Assembly (NCBI GenBank): GCA_013396655.1
Contig: WBMV01008303.1
Coordinates: 962,914 to 1,026,913, forward strand
Origin: Campylorhamphus procurvoides
Taxonomy: Eukaryota > Chordata > Aves > Passeriformes > Dendrocolaptidae
Length of the DNA stretch: 64,000 bases
Direction: 5' to 3'
Shown here: piece by piece, positions 12,131-22,260 of the stretch
How positions within the stretch are numbered: position 1 is the stretch's first letter
Layout: the number at the start of each line of letters is the position of its first letter
The notes under the pieces: generated by a model
Databases searched by the model: none
What the model was told of the DNA's origin: nothing
Seen by the model: only the letters and a program-made list of their open reading frames with translations
Translations under genes and position numbers: made by a program

Positions 12131-12669
12131 CAGGCAGCGGCTGCTTACTCTCTTCCTGGCAGCTGGGGGGGAATCTGGCAAGCACTAAAGCAAGAAGCTG
12201 TTTCAAGTAGCTTTGAAATGTGCAGGAGATTACATGGGTAGCACTTGGAGTGGAAGAAGTCACAATATGGAAAGGCTGAGACCATATTTTTGAGAGGCCT
12301 GGTGAACTTGGTGGCTGAGTGACAGAATTCACCAGTGAGAGAGAAGAATTTCACTCCCAGTTCGTGGCCCTGCATAGCCACTGGTGGATGCCAGTGGAGA
12401 AGGGGATCAGGCTGCTGCAGCTGATTGTTGCCAGTAATCTGGCAGCACAAACTGCACTTAAACAAGCACACAAGGTGCAGCCCAAGGAGGCGACAACCCA
12501 ACCTGCCTCCTCCCTCTGCTCTGCAGACAGCACTTGCTCACTGCCACGCTCTGCCGTGCACATCTGCTGAGGTTCTGCATTGGTGCTGGTCACAGCAGTC
12601 CTGCCTTCCCCCCTGCAGCCCAGCCCCAAGAACATTGGAGCTGGATTCACAAAAAGTTCAGCTGGACAA

Positions 12670-12710
12670 ATGTTACATGGTACATGGTATGTGACCTGTA
12701 ACATACCATG
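12670..12710. repeat. overlapping perfect inverted repeats (two alternative hairpins)
   Basis: Arms CATGGTATGT (12683-12692) and ACATACCATG (12701-12710) are perfect reverse complements around an 8-base loop. A second perfect pair, ATGTTACA (12670-12677) with TGTAACAT (12697-12704), shares part of the right arm, so the two stems exclude each other. The nearby repeat TACATGG-TACATGG (12674-12687) suggests a small duplication produced the structure. It is a DNA cruciform or RNA hairpin candidate of unknown function. Confidence 0.7.
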
Positions 12711-13023
12711 CCCTCTCCCACTGGCTGCACGAAGCATCTCCACCCAGACCTGAGATGAAAAGAACTCCTCATTACCACTCAGTTTATCAGACACAAATTT
12801 CTCTTCTGGGTCTTAATCCCAAGAAATTCCTGACCTCATAGAGTTGGACAAATTTAGGGCCAAAACAAACTTCAGTGAAAGTCAGCCTTCACATCAGAGT
12901 AATAGAGGATCACAGCATCAATGGCAACTGGCACCAGATGAAATCCCCAGGTTCACCTTAGTCATGCTGGCACACTACCCATGCAACTCCTTTAGACTTA
13001 AAGAGGTTTGCCTGTATTTTATG

Positions 13024-13060
13024 TGAGAGGAAGAGGGAGAAGAAGAGAGAGAGGGAAGGG
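13024..13060 (+). repeat. purine-only GA-rich low-complexity tract
   Basis: Apart from a single T at 13024, the plus strand is almost purely A and G for more than 30 bases (GAGAGG, AAGAGGGAGA, AGAAGAGAGAGAGGG). This is simple sequence with no coding meaning. Such tracts can adopt triplex structures. Confidence 0.7.
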
Positions 13061-14140
13061 GCTGCTGCCCCACAATTGCCAGGCTGCCCCCAAACACAGG
13101 AGCTCCCAGGACAAGGCTCTGCTGCCATCCAAGAGAGGCCAAACCAGGCACTCCACAGCCACACGGATCAAGCACAAGAACAGGTATTTACCACCCTCAA
13201 TGGCTGCGTGCACAGCCAAGCAAGCGCAAAGTATTAATAATGATTAATTTGTAAGGGTTGCTTTTTAGCTTTTGCTCAGAAAAAGTCAGCATATTCTGAG
13301 CAGAGCTATTAACAATACCAACAAGCAGAGCTCATACCACAGGCTACGTGGCCTAATTCCACCCTGCTTTTCTGATGCTGCAAAAAAGCTGCAGTAAAAG
13401 ATATCACCAGTGACAGGATCTTTCCACACACTGGCCCCCACCTCGCAGATCTCAACCCTGAAATGCTCCTCAGCAAGAGCTGCTCGCTCCTCCCCAGCTC
13501 CCTGCCCCTCAACCCATGCTGGGAACTACAGCGAATGTCTTTGAAAATGCCCTCGCTGAACTCACAGAGGCAGAGCGGAGCAGGGATGACAAAATCGGAG
13601 CTGGCAGCTCTGCAGAGCAAAGCCCAACAGCAGGTTCACCTTTCCCTTCCCCTCTCCAACCCACTGCTAGTGGGAGGGCTCCAGAGCAGGAGGGCACAGC
13701 GCAGAGAATGCCACTGGCGAGCAAAGGAGGGCAGGAGGGGCAGGCAGCAGACAGAGGTGGGCAGCAGCTGCATTGGGAACACCGTGACGCAGCTGGTCTG
13801 TGCTCTGCGAAAGCACTCACAAAGGGCATGGGCACACAGTGATGCAAGTTAAGAAGTCCCTCGAGAGGCAGATTCAGCCTAATCCACAGCTACACAGCAG
13901 GGTAAGACACTTGCTCTTCCCTCAAAAATACACAGCAGACACCAAGGGGTGCAGAGGGGCTTATCCACTGTCCTGGTGCAGGTTGGGGGCTCAGTCCTTG
14001 ACACCTACTTGCCCTCAGCCCCTCTCCCTGCCATCCAGCAGGGTAAGCATGAAAAGGCAACCTCGATCCCACAACAATTCAGAGCCCACTGCACTACACA
14101 GGAAGACAGGCAGGGCTAATCCCCATCTCACAACTTGCAA
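13061..14140. other. non-coding DNA, no gene recognised
   Basis: Several frames overlap on both strands between 13463 and 13852. The plus-strand frame 13516-13842 starts with a helix-like acidic stretch (FENALAELTEAERSRDDK) but soon turns into Gly/Ser/Gln-rich filler. No acceptor-donor pair supports an exon. I do not call a gene. Confidence 0.45.
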
Positions 14141-14380
14141 TGCTAAGTACATTAGAGGCTGTTTTTCTAATTTTTTTAATTATAGTTATTTTAGCAACTC
14201 TTCTTCACCCCTTCTTTTTCCCCAGCAGACAAACAGCAGAGTAGAGCAAGCATGGATAATTCTCATCCCATTTTATTTTATTTCTCTATGGCGTTTCTCT
14301 GTTTGCTTTGGAGAGGAGGGGGTTGGAGCATGTGTATTGCTTTGCAATTACAAATTAGCTTTTTAAATGAAGTGTGCTGC
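14141..14380. promoter_or_regulatory. AT-rich candidate regulatory patch
   Basis: The sequence switches from GC-moderate to T-rich with TTTTTCTAATTTTTTTAATTATAG at 14163-14186, then CATTTTATTTTATTTCTC and CTTTTTAAATGAAG. It is not a poly(A) tail of any element I can identify. It could be a conserved non-coding element or simply local AT-rich DNA. Confidence 0.15.
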
Positions 14381-17300
14381 AAGAGGCCTGATATGCCATG
14401 TGTGAGAGAGCTACTCAGCCTCTGATGAGACACAAAAGTGGGAAAAAACCCCACCCTATGGAACTGCTGTAGTGCTGCTGCCAGAGCCTGGTGTGAGCAG
14501 GGAGCTCTGCGCAAGTGCAGGGCCAGGAGTGGTCACAGTCACGGGCTCCTCCTGAGGGCTTGGTTCCCACAGCCAGCAGAAGAATTTTTTCGCAGACTAA
14601 ATGGAAGCACTTGACAGCAGGAACCAGGTCAAAGCACAGCTCTGCTCAGGCTTCAGGGAGGCTCTGAGCAGAGGGGTGGAGACAAGGAAAAGGCATCCTC
14701 CTCTCGCTTTGAGTGGGGCCAGATTTCCCCAGACCTCCAGATCTAGAACCCCTCCTGCCACCAGCACTCTCTGTGCAGCTACAGAGCTGAATTTTACACA
14801 CAACGGAGTACAAGGTTTGGATACTGAAATGATCTGCCATTTCCCATCTCTCTTCCACGCAAATCCTCAATGGCTGTGGCAGCAAAGCCAGGTCGCACAC
14901 ACACTTCCCAAGGGTTGTGGCACTGTAGGCCATCACTATATTGAGAATTTGTAAGTCTGCTCTGGAACTACTTCTGAGGCAGCTACTGATGGGGAAACAC
15001 ACCTCCAAAAGCAGGTCTGGAAAGGCAATTCCATATGCTTTCTGTCTGCCCACAGATTTAGGGAACCAGTAATTGCATGTGAAAACTGGAACCACCTCCT
15101 TTTCCCAATGTCTTCTGTTGCAGGCTGAGCAAGCACCTTATTGTTGACAAATATTCAATTGCAGATGTGTCACAGCCATGTCCCAAGCTCTCTTCTTCCA
15201 TCCCCTGCAACTGTAGCAGCAGCTACTCAAAGGAGCACACACGGTGGGAGCGCTCAGCCAACACTATCAGATATTCAGCACAAAAGGAAAAGTTGACAAA
15301 TGATCAAATGCAGTTGCATCTCCAGTCTGCTGCTCACAGACGACTGACAAATAGAACACCAGTGGCAACAGTCCCTCTCTGAATTCAAAGGCACAGAGCA
15401 GCCATTCAGCTCAACAGCTGTAGCAAAAAACCCCAAAACATCCCCAACACCCAGCAAAACTAAAAAAACCCCTTTAACTCCAGAGCTCAGACAAACTGAG
15501 CCCCAAAGCTGCTCCTCAGAACTGGGTGAATAGCGACAGCCTGCTCAGATCCCCACTGTGAACCTTTTGGTACCACCTCAGGGTTTCCCTACAGCTGGTA
15601 TTTTGGGCTTTACAGTTTATTGTGGTTTAGGATTGATTTTTCAATCTCTTTGAAGCATCTCGTGAGAGTTACCAAGCACTCCTTCCCAAGTCCTGCACAT
15701 TCTGCCCTGTCCTTTCCCCTTTCATTTCACTTGTCTCTGCCCAACTCATCCAACCATTAAGGAACATATTCTACAGCACTAACCTGCCATCCGTGGCCCG
15801 TGCTGCTGATGTGCTCTCCTCCATCCCTCACCTGTGAAGGACTTTGTCTGCTCAGACCAGCAGGGACTGGTATTTTCCACTGCACACTCATTTTCTGCTC
15901 AGCAGAGCTGGATGTATTTTTAGGGTCTCTGTCAACCACCCCGTCCCTCTTACTACCTCCAAACCTTTCCCTACAGCTGCTAAATCATAAACCTCTAAAC
16001 GTCTAGACACTGTGATCTGTGTTTAAGAAAATAAAACTCATGTTTTATAAAATACTGGCAGAGTTCTTCCCTCTGTTATTCATTAAGCCTTTTTGGTTCA
16101 CACGACATGTCCCCCTTGCAGACTGTAGCAGCAGCAGCGTGCAAGTTCAATGCAGGAAGAATAAAGAGCTACCTCGAGATTCACAGCATATTAAAATTAA
16201 CAGCCACTGCAGTCAAACACTGTATCTCTCTCCAATCTCATTACGAGTGGCTTGTAACATAAAACAGAATCCACTTCACAATATTTCATAGAACGATCCA
16301 CAAGGAAATACAGAAAAGACAAATATATGCCAGTTTGCTTGAGCAAAGACAGGAGAGCAGAAAAGAGCCACGCACTGCTTTTGTGCCCAGAGCAGGTTGC
16401 ACCCCACTCATCCCCTCTGCCTACCAGACACTGCTGGGTCACACGGGCAGAGTGTGGGGAGCTCGGGTCAGGGCTTTCTGCTCTGAATCCAAGAACAAAA
16501 TAGTGACAAATAAAGGCAAAATAAATGAAGACATTCTAAGCCCGGAGCAAACCAAGCAGGCCATGGGCTCTTGTCTTTGCCAGTCATGCAATCAGTGTCC
16601 TAGTTTGTCCCGGTCATCTGTGGTTAATTGAGCTCCCAAGGGTTTCTTGACCTCATTTCCCAAGACACAACCCACAGCTCTGCCCTTCCTGGGCACCTCA
16701 CTTCAGTGTGCCCCTGGCAATTCCACTGCACGTGGAATATGTGCCCGCCAATCCCAGCTTCCCACATTGCACAGCCAGCCATGCTAATCCCATCAGCCAA
16801 AAAGACAAGTTTTCATGAAACGCAGTAGAAGGCAGAGCCAGGAAGGGTGCAGAGCTGGAGAAAAACCACAGACATGGGGGGTGCCCCACAATTTAGGCCC
16901 CTGCTCTGTGCCTACCAGCAGTTCCTTACCATGCTTTTCTTCCCACCCACGTGCCATCCTTCATCCCAGCAACTTGCAGTCACCTTTTCTTTAGGCACAG
17001 GAAGGGTGGTATCTGCCTCAAAGCATACCCAGCTGGCTCATCCCATCCATCCAGGCCAATTGAGTTCACTAGACATTCAGCAGCCCCATGTTTCTTGGAG
17101 AAGAAGTGGTGCTGTCAAGAATTGCAACAAGGGAAATTGCTCTGGTAGAAAAACCTGGCAGCACAGATAGCCTGGGAGCCTGCAAAGCCAAGCTGAGAGT
17201 AAGAGGAAGATAACTGAGAAACCAGTGAGCTCTGGGAAAAAACTTTCACCCCCATTTTTCCCCTGGAAATCCTTTCCAGCAAGAAACCAGCTAGTGAGAG

Positions 17301-17690
17301 CTCCCATCTCACAGGAGGATGGAATCTGGGGTCACAGATACAGGAGGAAGCACAAGGTACGTAGCCCAAACTATTCCTGAAAAACCTTTTGCAGAGCCAG
17401 TTACAACCACACACTTAAGTGTAGAGACTTTATCCATGCAGAACTGGGCTGACGACAGCAGACCCCTGGACAGTCCCATCATCCCTGACCTCTGCAGGCA
17501 GATGCAGCCATGCAAATAGCCAGGCATTATGTTATTTCTCATGGTCATTCCCAAAATCACCATCCCCTTTAATCCTTGGCAGCCATGTCCCCTCCCTGCA
17601 GCCGGTTTCCTTGAGAAACAGACAGCTGAAAATCTCCAGTGCAGCCTCCAGCACCATCAAGTGCTCCCTGCACAGAAAGGGCACAGAGAG
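14381..17690. other. non-coding DNA, no gene recognised
   Basis: No convincing repeat or exon was found. The short frames on both strands (for example 14601-14954 plus against 14646-15095 minus) occupy the same bases. An octamer motif ATGCAAAT lies at 17510-17517. A phrase near 16597-16615 (GTCCTAGTTTGTCCCGG) faintly recalls avian LTR ends but is too short to call. Confidence 0.5.
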
Positions 17691-17699
17691 GAGCGGCAT

Positions 17700-17860
17700 T
17701 CATCAGGCTGGTAGACACAGCATCATTTCGCTGGGGAGCTGGATGTGGTTGACTTGGATTCGCTCTCTCCCAGGAAATGATTGTGATTGTCAGAGGAGAT
17801 TGGTATATGATTATTAATAACAACACCACAAGGAAAAATAGAAGGCAATCAGCTGAGCGG
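17700..17860. promoter_or_regulatory. candidate enhancer with PBX/MEIS- and homeodomain-like sites
   Basis: TGATTG occurs twice in direct tandem (17778-17783 and 17784-17789), followed at once by TCAG, a PBX/MEIS-like arrangement. Twenty bases on lies TGATTATTAATAACAA (17808-17823), a run of homeodomain-like and SOX-like cores. The flanks carry CpGs near 17729 and 17761, unusual for the surroundings. No repeat signature is present. The grouping is striking by eye, but function is inferred only from motifs. Confidence 0.25.
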
Positions 17861-18620
17861 GGCCGGGAGAGGAAGAGGGGAGGGTTTGCAGTGTTAGTGC
17901 TGGATCCTGCTCAAGGCCCAGCAGGCTGCGAGTACCTTCCTACTGAAGGTAGGCTGAAATGCAACTTCATTTTGCTTTTCCAATGAACAAATTCCCCAGA
18001 CACCATGCAGAGCAAGTTAATAAACAACAGCAGAAGCAGTGAGGAATAAAGAAGCACAGGCAATGGGGATGGGGTTTGAATGGTGAACTGCAGAAAGCAA
18101 GTCAGAGAGTGACACAAAAGAAGTGTTCTTACACCAAAATTGGGCATAAGAGAGCATAAGAAATGGTTAAAAGAAGCTCCGTGTTAGATTTCAAGGCATC
18201 ATCTCTTGTTCTTTGGTGTCTCTTCTCCCTCAGACACCCAGGCAGAGGGCTCTGGGTGGCTCTACAGCCACTGAACTCAAAGCCACTCACACCTCACAGG
18301 GAGGTTTCTCCCTGCAGGGGCATCACAGCAATACACCAGCCTGTAACCCCTGCATCTTCCCTGCACTCCAGAACCTTCCCTTATTCTGCATATGCATGTT
18401 CCACATTAAACTGCCTGCCCAAAATCAGAGGGCTTACAGCACAAGGCAGAAATGCATAGCATGTGCCAAGTCTCAGCTTGGTTTCACTCAAAAAATATCC
18501 CCCCACGTGCCCTCTTTCCCAGCTAACCACCCCCATGTCATGACATTGGCACTAGAATTTCGATTTTATGCTGTATTTGAGAGAGAACACATTCTGATAA
18601 CAGCAGACAAGCCCAAGATA

Positions 18621-18655
18621 ATGCAAATTAAACCCTTGTCTGAAGGAATGCAAAT
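18621..18655 (+). promoter_or_regulatory. two octamer (POU-type) motifs 27 bp apart
   Basis: The exact octamer ATGCAAAT occurs at 18621-18628 and again in the same orientation at 18648-18655. The first is followed by TAAAC, extending it to a POU/homeodomain-like composite. Octamers bind POU-domain factors (OCT1, OCT4, BRN families). Two in one 35-base interval is far from the random expectation, but single-genome sequence cannot show that they are used. Confidence 0.3.
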
Positions 18656-18659
18656 GTCT

Positions 18660-19300
18660 CCCCCCTGCTCCTCTCCCAGAGGAGGGATGGCTGCAAGGGA
18701 GGAGGAGGAAGGCAGCTCACTCTGCACTGCCTTGCAGCCTCCCTGGGGAAGGAGGGCAGGCTGCCAGGCGGGGGGAGCACAGGTCTTCAGCCTGTAACTG
18801 TGCAAACACTAATGCTGCAAAAGCTAATTTTACAGAGTTCCACTCTGTGGACTCCTCTTTGTCCCAGGATTCCTCAGCCTGGGAGATTAGCAGTTTAGAG
18901 ATGGAGAAAAAGAAGTTATTTTAAAATTCAGTATAAACTCGCTCAGACTCAGTGAGCAAGTCTGTTTGGAAGGGTGGGGATGGGCACAGGAGGGAGGGCT
19001 TAAATAAATAGGAAAAATTTGAAAGACTATAACGAAAAGAGAACATATGTGCCACCCTAGAAAGCTCAATACTCACTTTCAAGTTTATTCTTGTCTTCAT
19101 GCCTCTTTGCAGTTTACTTTCCATCCTTTCCAAGCTTTTCCTGATCTCCAAACAATATTTCTGTCTCTGGCTGCATTTCTCTCTCTATCCACCAACCTCC
19201 ACCCATACTGGATATTTGCTACCATGCCAACAGGCTCTTGGATAGTTTCCTTGAGCCCATGGCTGGGATGAGGCTATCCAGCCTGCACAAGAAACCCCTA
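18660..19300. other. non-coding DNA between octamer pair and CR1
   Basis: The stretch includes purine-rich sequence at about 18672-18780 and AT-rich sequence to 19070. The plus-strand 194-codon frame ending at 18797 is Ser/Pro-rich with no domain and is not called. Nothing else was recognised. Confidence 0.5.
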
Positions 19301-19304
19301 CGGT

Positions 19305-19820
19305 GAGCATGTCAGAGAAGCAGAGAATGGGTTGGGTTGGATGGGACTTTAAAGACCATCTCGTCCCAAGCCCCCCTGCCATGGGCAAGGACACCTCCCA
19401 CTATCCCAGGTTGCTCCAAGCCCCGTCCAACCTGGCCTTGGACACTTCCAGAGATGGGGCAGCCACAGCTTCTCTGCCAAACCTGTGCCAGGGCCTGCCC
19501 ATCCTCACAGTAATGAATTTTCTTTTAATGTCTAATCTAAACCTACTCTCTTTCAGTGTGAAGCCACTTCCCCTTTGTCCTGTTAATACCTGTTCTTGTA
19601 AACAGTCTCCCTCCATCTTTCTTTTAGGTTCCCTGCAGGTACTGGAAGGCCACACTTAGGTCACCCTGAAGCCTTCTCTTCTCCAGGCTGGAGAATCCCA
19701 ATTCTCTCAGCCTTTCCTCATAATGGTGCTCCATCCTTCTAATGAACATGGACTTGCTACAACAGGTCGATGTCCTTCCTGTGCTGGGGACCCCAGAGCT
19801 GGATGCAGTACTCAAGTGTC
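19305..19820 (-). mobile_element. CR1 LINE, 5'-truncated 3' end
   Basis: This is a non-LTR retrotransposon fragment whose sense strand is minus. The 3' terminus is at the low-coordinate side, where the plus strand reads AGAATGGGTTGGGTTGGATG and then the usual CR1 3'-UTR phrases (ACCATCTCGTCCCAAGCCCC, CCATGGGCAAGGACACCTCC). Upstream in the element, minus-strand frames encode the end of the ORF2 reverse-transcriptase protein: [19 protein letters not shown] (about 19757-19816), [18 protein letters not shown] (about 19665-19720) and FTLKESRFRLDIKRKF (about 19515-19565). They are split over frames, so the copy is dead. Homology ends abruptly near 19820, the usual 5' truncation from incomplete reverse transcription. 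Moderate divergence from the bird CR1 consensus suggests an old but bird-type insertion. Confidence 0.93.
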
Positions 19821-20205
19821 ATCTTCTGCATGTTCCTCCAATCCCCACCACCAACCCCATCGGTACCTACTTGAACCTCACAGACATTCCATCCTGATAT
19901 TTCCATCTCCAGTGTATTTATCCTTGTAACACACTGGAGAGGGACGGAGGAAACTGCTGTGGGACCGAGATCACAAGTTAAACCCTGCAGCTTCCCGAGG
20001 AAGCCACGGGTGATGCTGCGTGTCTGAGCTCTCCAGACATGGCAGCAAACCCTGCAGACTACAGCACACATGGAGCTTGAATCCTTCTGCCCAGCTGAAT
20101 CCTCCTGGCAGAGAGACAGCAGCTCCCCCACGCACGAGCGAGGCTGTACCTGCACAGGCACACACTTGCAGCACAGGAAAGACAACAGAGAAATGGCTTC
20201 AGCGG
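19821..20205. other. non-coding DNA beside CR1
   Basis: The minus-strand frame 19757-20185 (142 codons) is a read-through of CR1 coding sequence into unrelated DNA on its upstream side. Only its last 20 or so residues are CR1-derived; the rest is not protein-like. No other feature was seen. Confidence 0.6.
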
Positions 20206-20209
20206 GAGT

Positions 20210-20760
20210 TCATTACACTTGTTTATCTTCATTTTGTCTGTAACAGATGAACAGCATAATGGCTTTGGCTTTCCTGGATGCCACAAACCCAGAAACATCC
20301 TAATGAAAAATAAATGTATTTACAGGGAGACGTCAAAACAGCCCAAGACAAGTCAAAGTAATGTGCCTGCATTGGGAAAGAGTGCTTTTATTTCATCGCC
20401 CCTCCATGGCCTTCGAGCAGATCACGCAGTGGAGAGAGATAAATATTTTAAATAGCGACACTTCAGCAATGCACGGTTGTGCAAGACAGAGAATAATTAG
20501 AAAATAAATTATTTTTTTTTGCACAGTAATTCCAAATGTTGAATGAATTGGATTACTTGACAGACTCCAGGCCCGTTTCAATATCGAGGGTGCTATCCAA
20601 CAAGATACAGGGAACTTGGCCTCCAAAAAGAAGCCAAAATACAAATAAATGCAGCTTAGAGAAAGTGTTTAAGATCTGCCTGGCAACCTCCATAAATCTA
20701 AAAGATAGAAGGTTTCTCCTGGCCTCCCACCAACAGTTTGGTCTAAAAATAGGTTAATCT
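20210..20760. promoter_or_regulatory. candidate conserved regulatory region, AT-rich motif cluster
   Basis: Long AT-rich motif words alternate with isolated CpGs that lie outside any repeat: TAATGAAAAATAAATG near 20301, GATAAATATTTTAAATAGCG near 20439, TAATTAGAAAATAAATTA (20495-20512) next to a T-run, and a MEIS/TGIF-like TGACAG at 20558-20563. The combination of CpG retention (20332, 20398, 20414, 20425, 20456, 20474, 20573, 20586) with AT-rich sequence is what ancient conserved non-coding elements often look like. Conservation must be tested. Confidence 0.25.
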
Positions 20761-20879
20761 TCCCAGGAGCAAAGGAGCCATCATCAGCACCACACCCAGA
20801 GTGTACGCAGGTACCCCTGCCCTCCACAGCCACCCACCCCTGCCCTGGGCAGCCACAGTCACACAGAGCCCACTGAACT

Positions 20880-21300
20880 CACTAATTAAGAGCCAAATTC
20901 CCTTCCTTAATCCACCCTGTGGAAGGTCACAGTGCCATCAGCCAACCTGCTGCTCTGAGCAAGGAGAGCTGCTGTGATTACCTGAACAGCCTCTCCTTGC
21001 TCCATTTCTTGGCACAGGTGCAAATGTGGTTTCCCCCAGCCCTGATTAAGGAGACAAATGTATGGCTATATAGGCCGTGGTGAATATGCACCAACATACT
21101 TTACTCTTATGCTGACAGAGCATATTTCTTATTTGGGGAAAATAGTAAGATTTTCACTTGTTCCAGTAAAGAGGATTAGATAATCTCTCCTCCCTTGTCG
21201 CCTCTCTCTTTGTCTGATTTCCGATTTAATTTGCCGGATGGTTTTATGCCTGTTTTATGCAGACACATGGAAATGGTCATTTATAAACTTTGGAAAACCA
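20880..21300. promoter_or_regulatory. candidate regulatory region
   Basis: The region contains CACTAATTAAGAG near 20880, CCCTGATTAAGG near 21041, GGCTATATAGGCCG near 21065, a GATTAGATAATC word near 21174-21185, and TGATTTCCGATTTAATTTGCCGG near 21215. No repeat or frame explains it. The resemblance to enhancer DNA is by eye only. Confidence 0.18.
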
Positions 21301-21389
21301 TGGTTAGGATGCTTCTAGAAAACAGTTAATTTAAGTTTAAGGACCTGCTGAAACACATATAAAGCCAGGGGCAATTTTTCCTGGCAGAA

Positions 21390-22260
21390 GCTTTCAGTTA
21401 CAGTAAATATATATTAGGATAGAGCTAAGTGTGAAGAATACTTACCAATTTAAACAAGAGAAAACCACTACAAATCCTAAAGAGTTGTCATTAGTCCCCC
21501 AAAAAAGCATTTTAAAGCAAAGCAGGCATATTGGTAATTTTGGATGAAATATTTAAGGCAAGTGTGCAAGAACACGCATGATGGAATAAGGAAATTTGAT
21601 GTCTTAACACTACACTGGACTGCAAAGCTAACAATATCTGCAACCTGAAGTGGGCAGTGAAACCACCCAAAATTAAATTGGGTGCTAGTTACATAATGTA
21701 AGACTGTTTTTTAAAATATGTTTTGAAATATGCGGCTTAACATAGGTTCTTAAACCTTAATCATGGTTGTTATATTTTTGCTTAATATTATTAAGAGAAG
21801 TGAGAGTAGGAACTTTTAGTATGAAGATAACAATGAAATAACCACAGCTGAATTTAAAAAAGTTTAAAAAATCAAACTCTCACACAATTCAATGAATTCC
21901 AATAAGGACACACAAATGGTATTAGTTTGTGAATTGAGATTTCTTTCAGTTTCATCCAAGAACTCCTTAGTCTAACAGAATTATACATCATAATGTGTGC
22001 TCTTAATTGTGCAAATCCTGGGTTTAGATGTGCTCATTGGCAGTGCAATGCTGTGTTCACATTGCACTGATGTGCACTCTGAAACATCATTCACCTTAGC
22101 ACAGTTTTCCCCTGAAGAATATCCTTTGTTTTCAAAATTACTAAAAAAAAAAGAAAAAGTAATGGGAGTAGCCCAAGGAGGAATTTGCAATGCAATATTT
22201 GTTAGCACTTTGAAGTTAAGCATCAATCTCAAGCCATTTAAAAACTGCTTTTAAAGGCAA
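21390..22260. other. AT-rich segment without genes
   Basis: This is one of the longest AT-rich segments of the window, with many TTTAAA, AATATT and TTAAAAAA words and a small CTTAAT-ATT-ATTAAG stem near 21781. The short frames at 21981-22254 on both strands overlap each other. It may act as a scaffold/matrix attachment-type segment or be plain AT-rich DNA. No transposon ends were recognised. Confidence 0.35.

Noticed and set aside
13516..13842. Plus-strand frame beginning with an acidic helix-like stretch
   Set aside because: Only the first 20 or so residues look protein-like. The rest is Gly/Gln/Ser filler and three frames cover the same bases.
16597..16700. Possible LTR end of an endogenous retrovirus
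   Set aside because: Only a GTCCTAGTTTG-like phrase recalls avian LTR ends; no paired LTR, primer-binding site or gag/pol/env similarity was found anywhere in the window.
18213..18797. Plus-strand frame of 194 codons
   Set aside because: Low-complexity, no recognisable motif, crosses the octamer pair and a purine-rich patch; most likely chance.
19757..20185. Minus-strand frame of 142 codons as a host gene
   Set aside because: Its end is CR1 ORF2 coding sequence; the upstream part is unrelated read-through.
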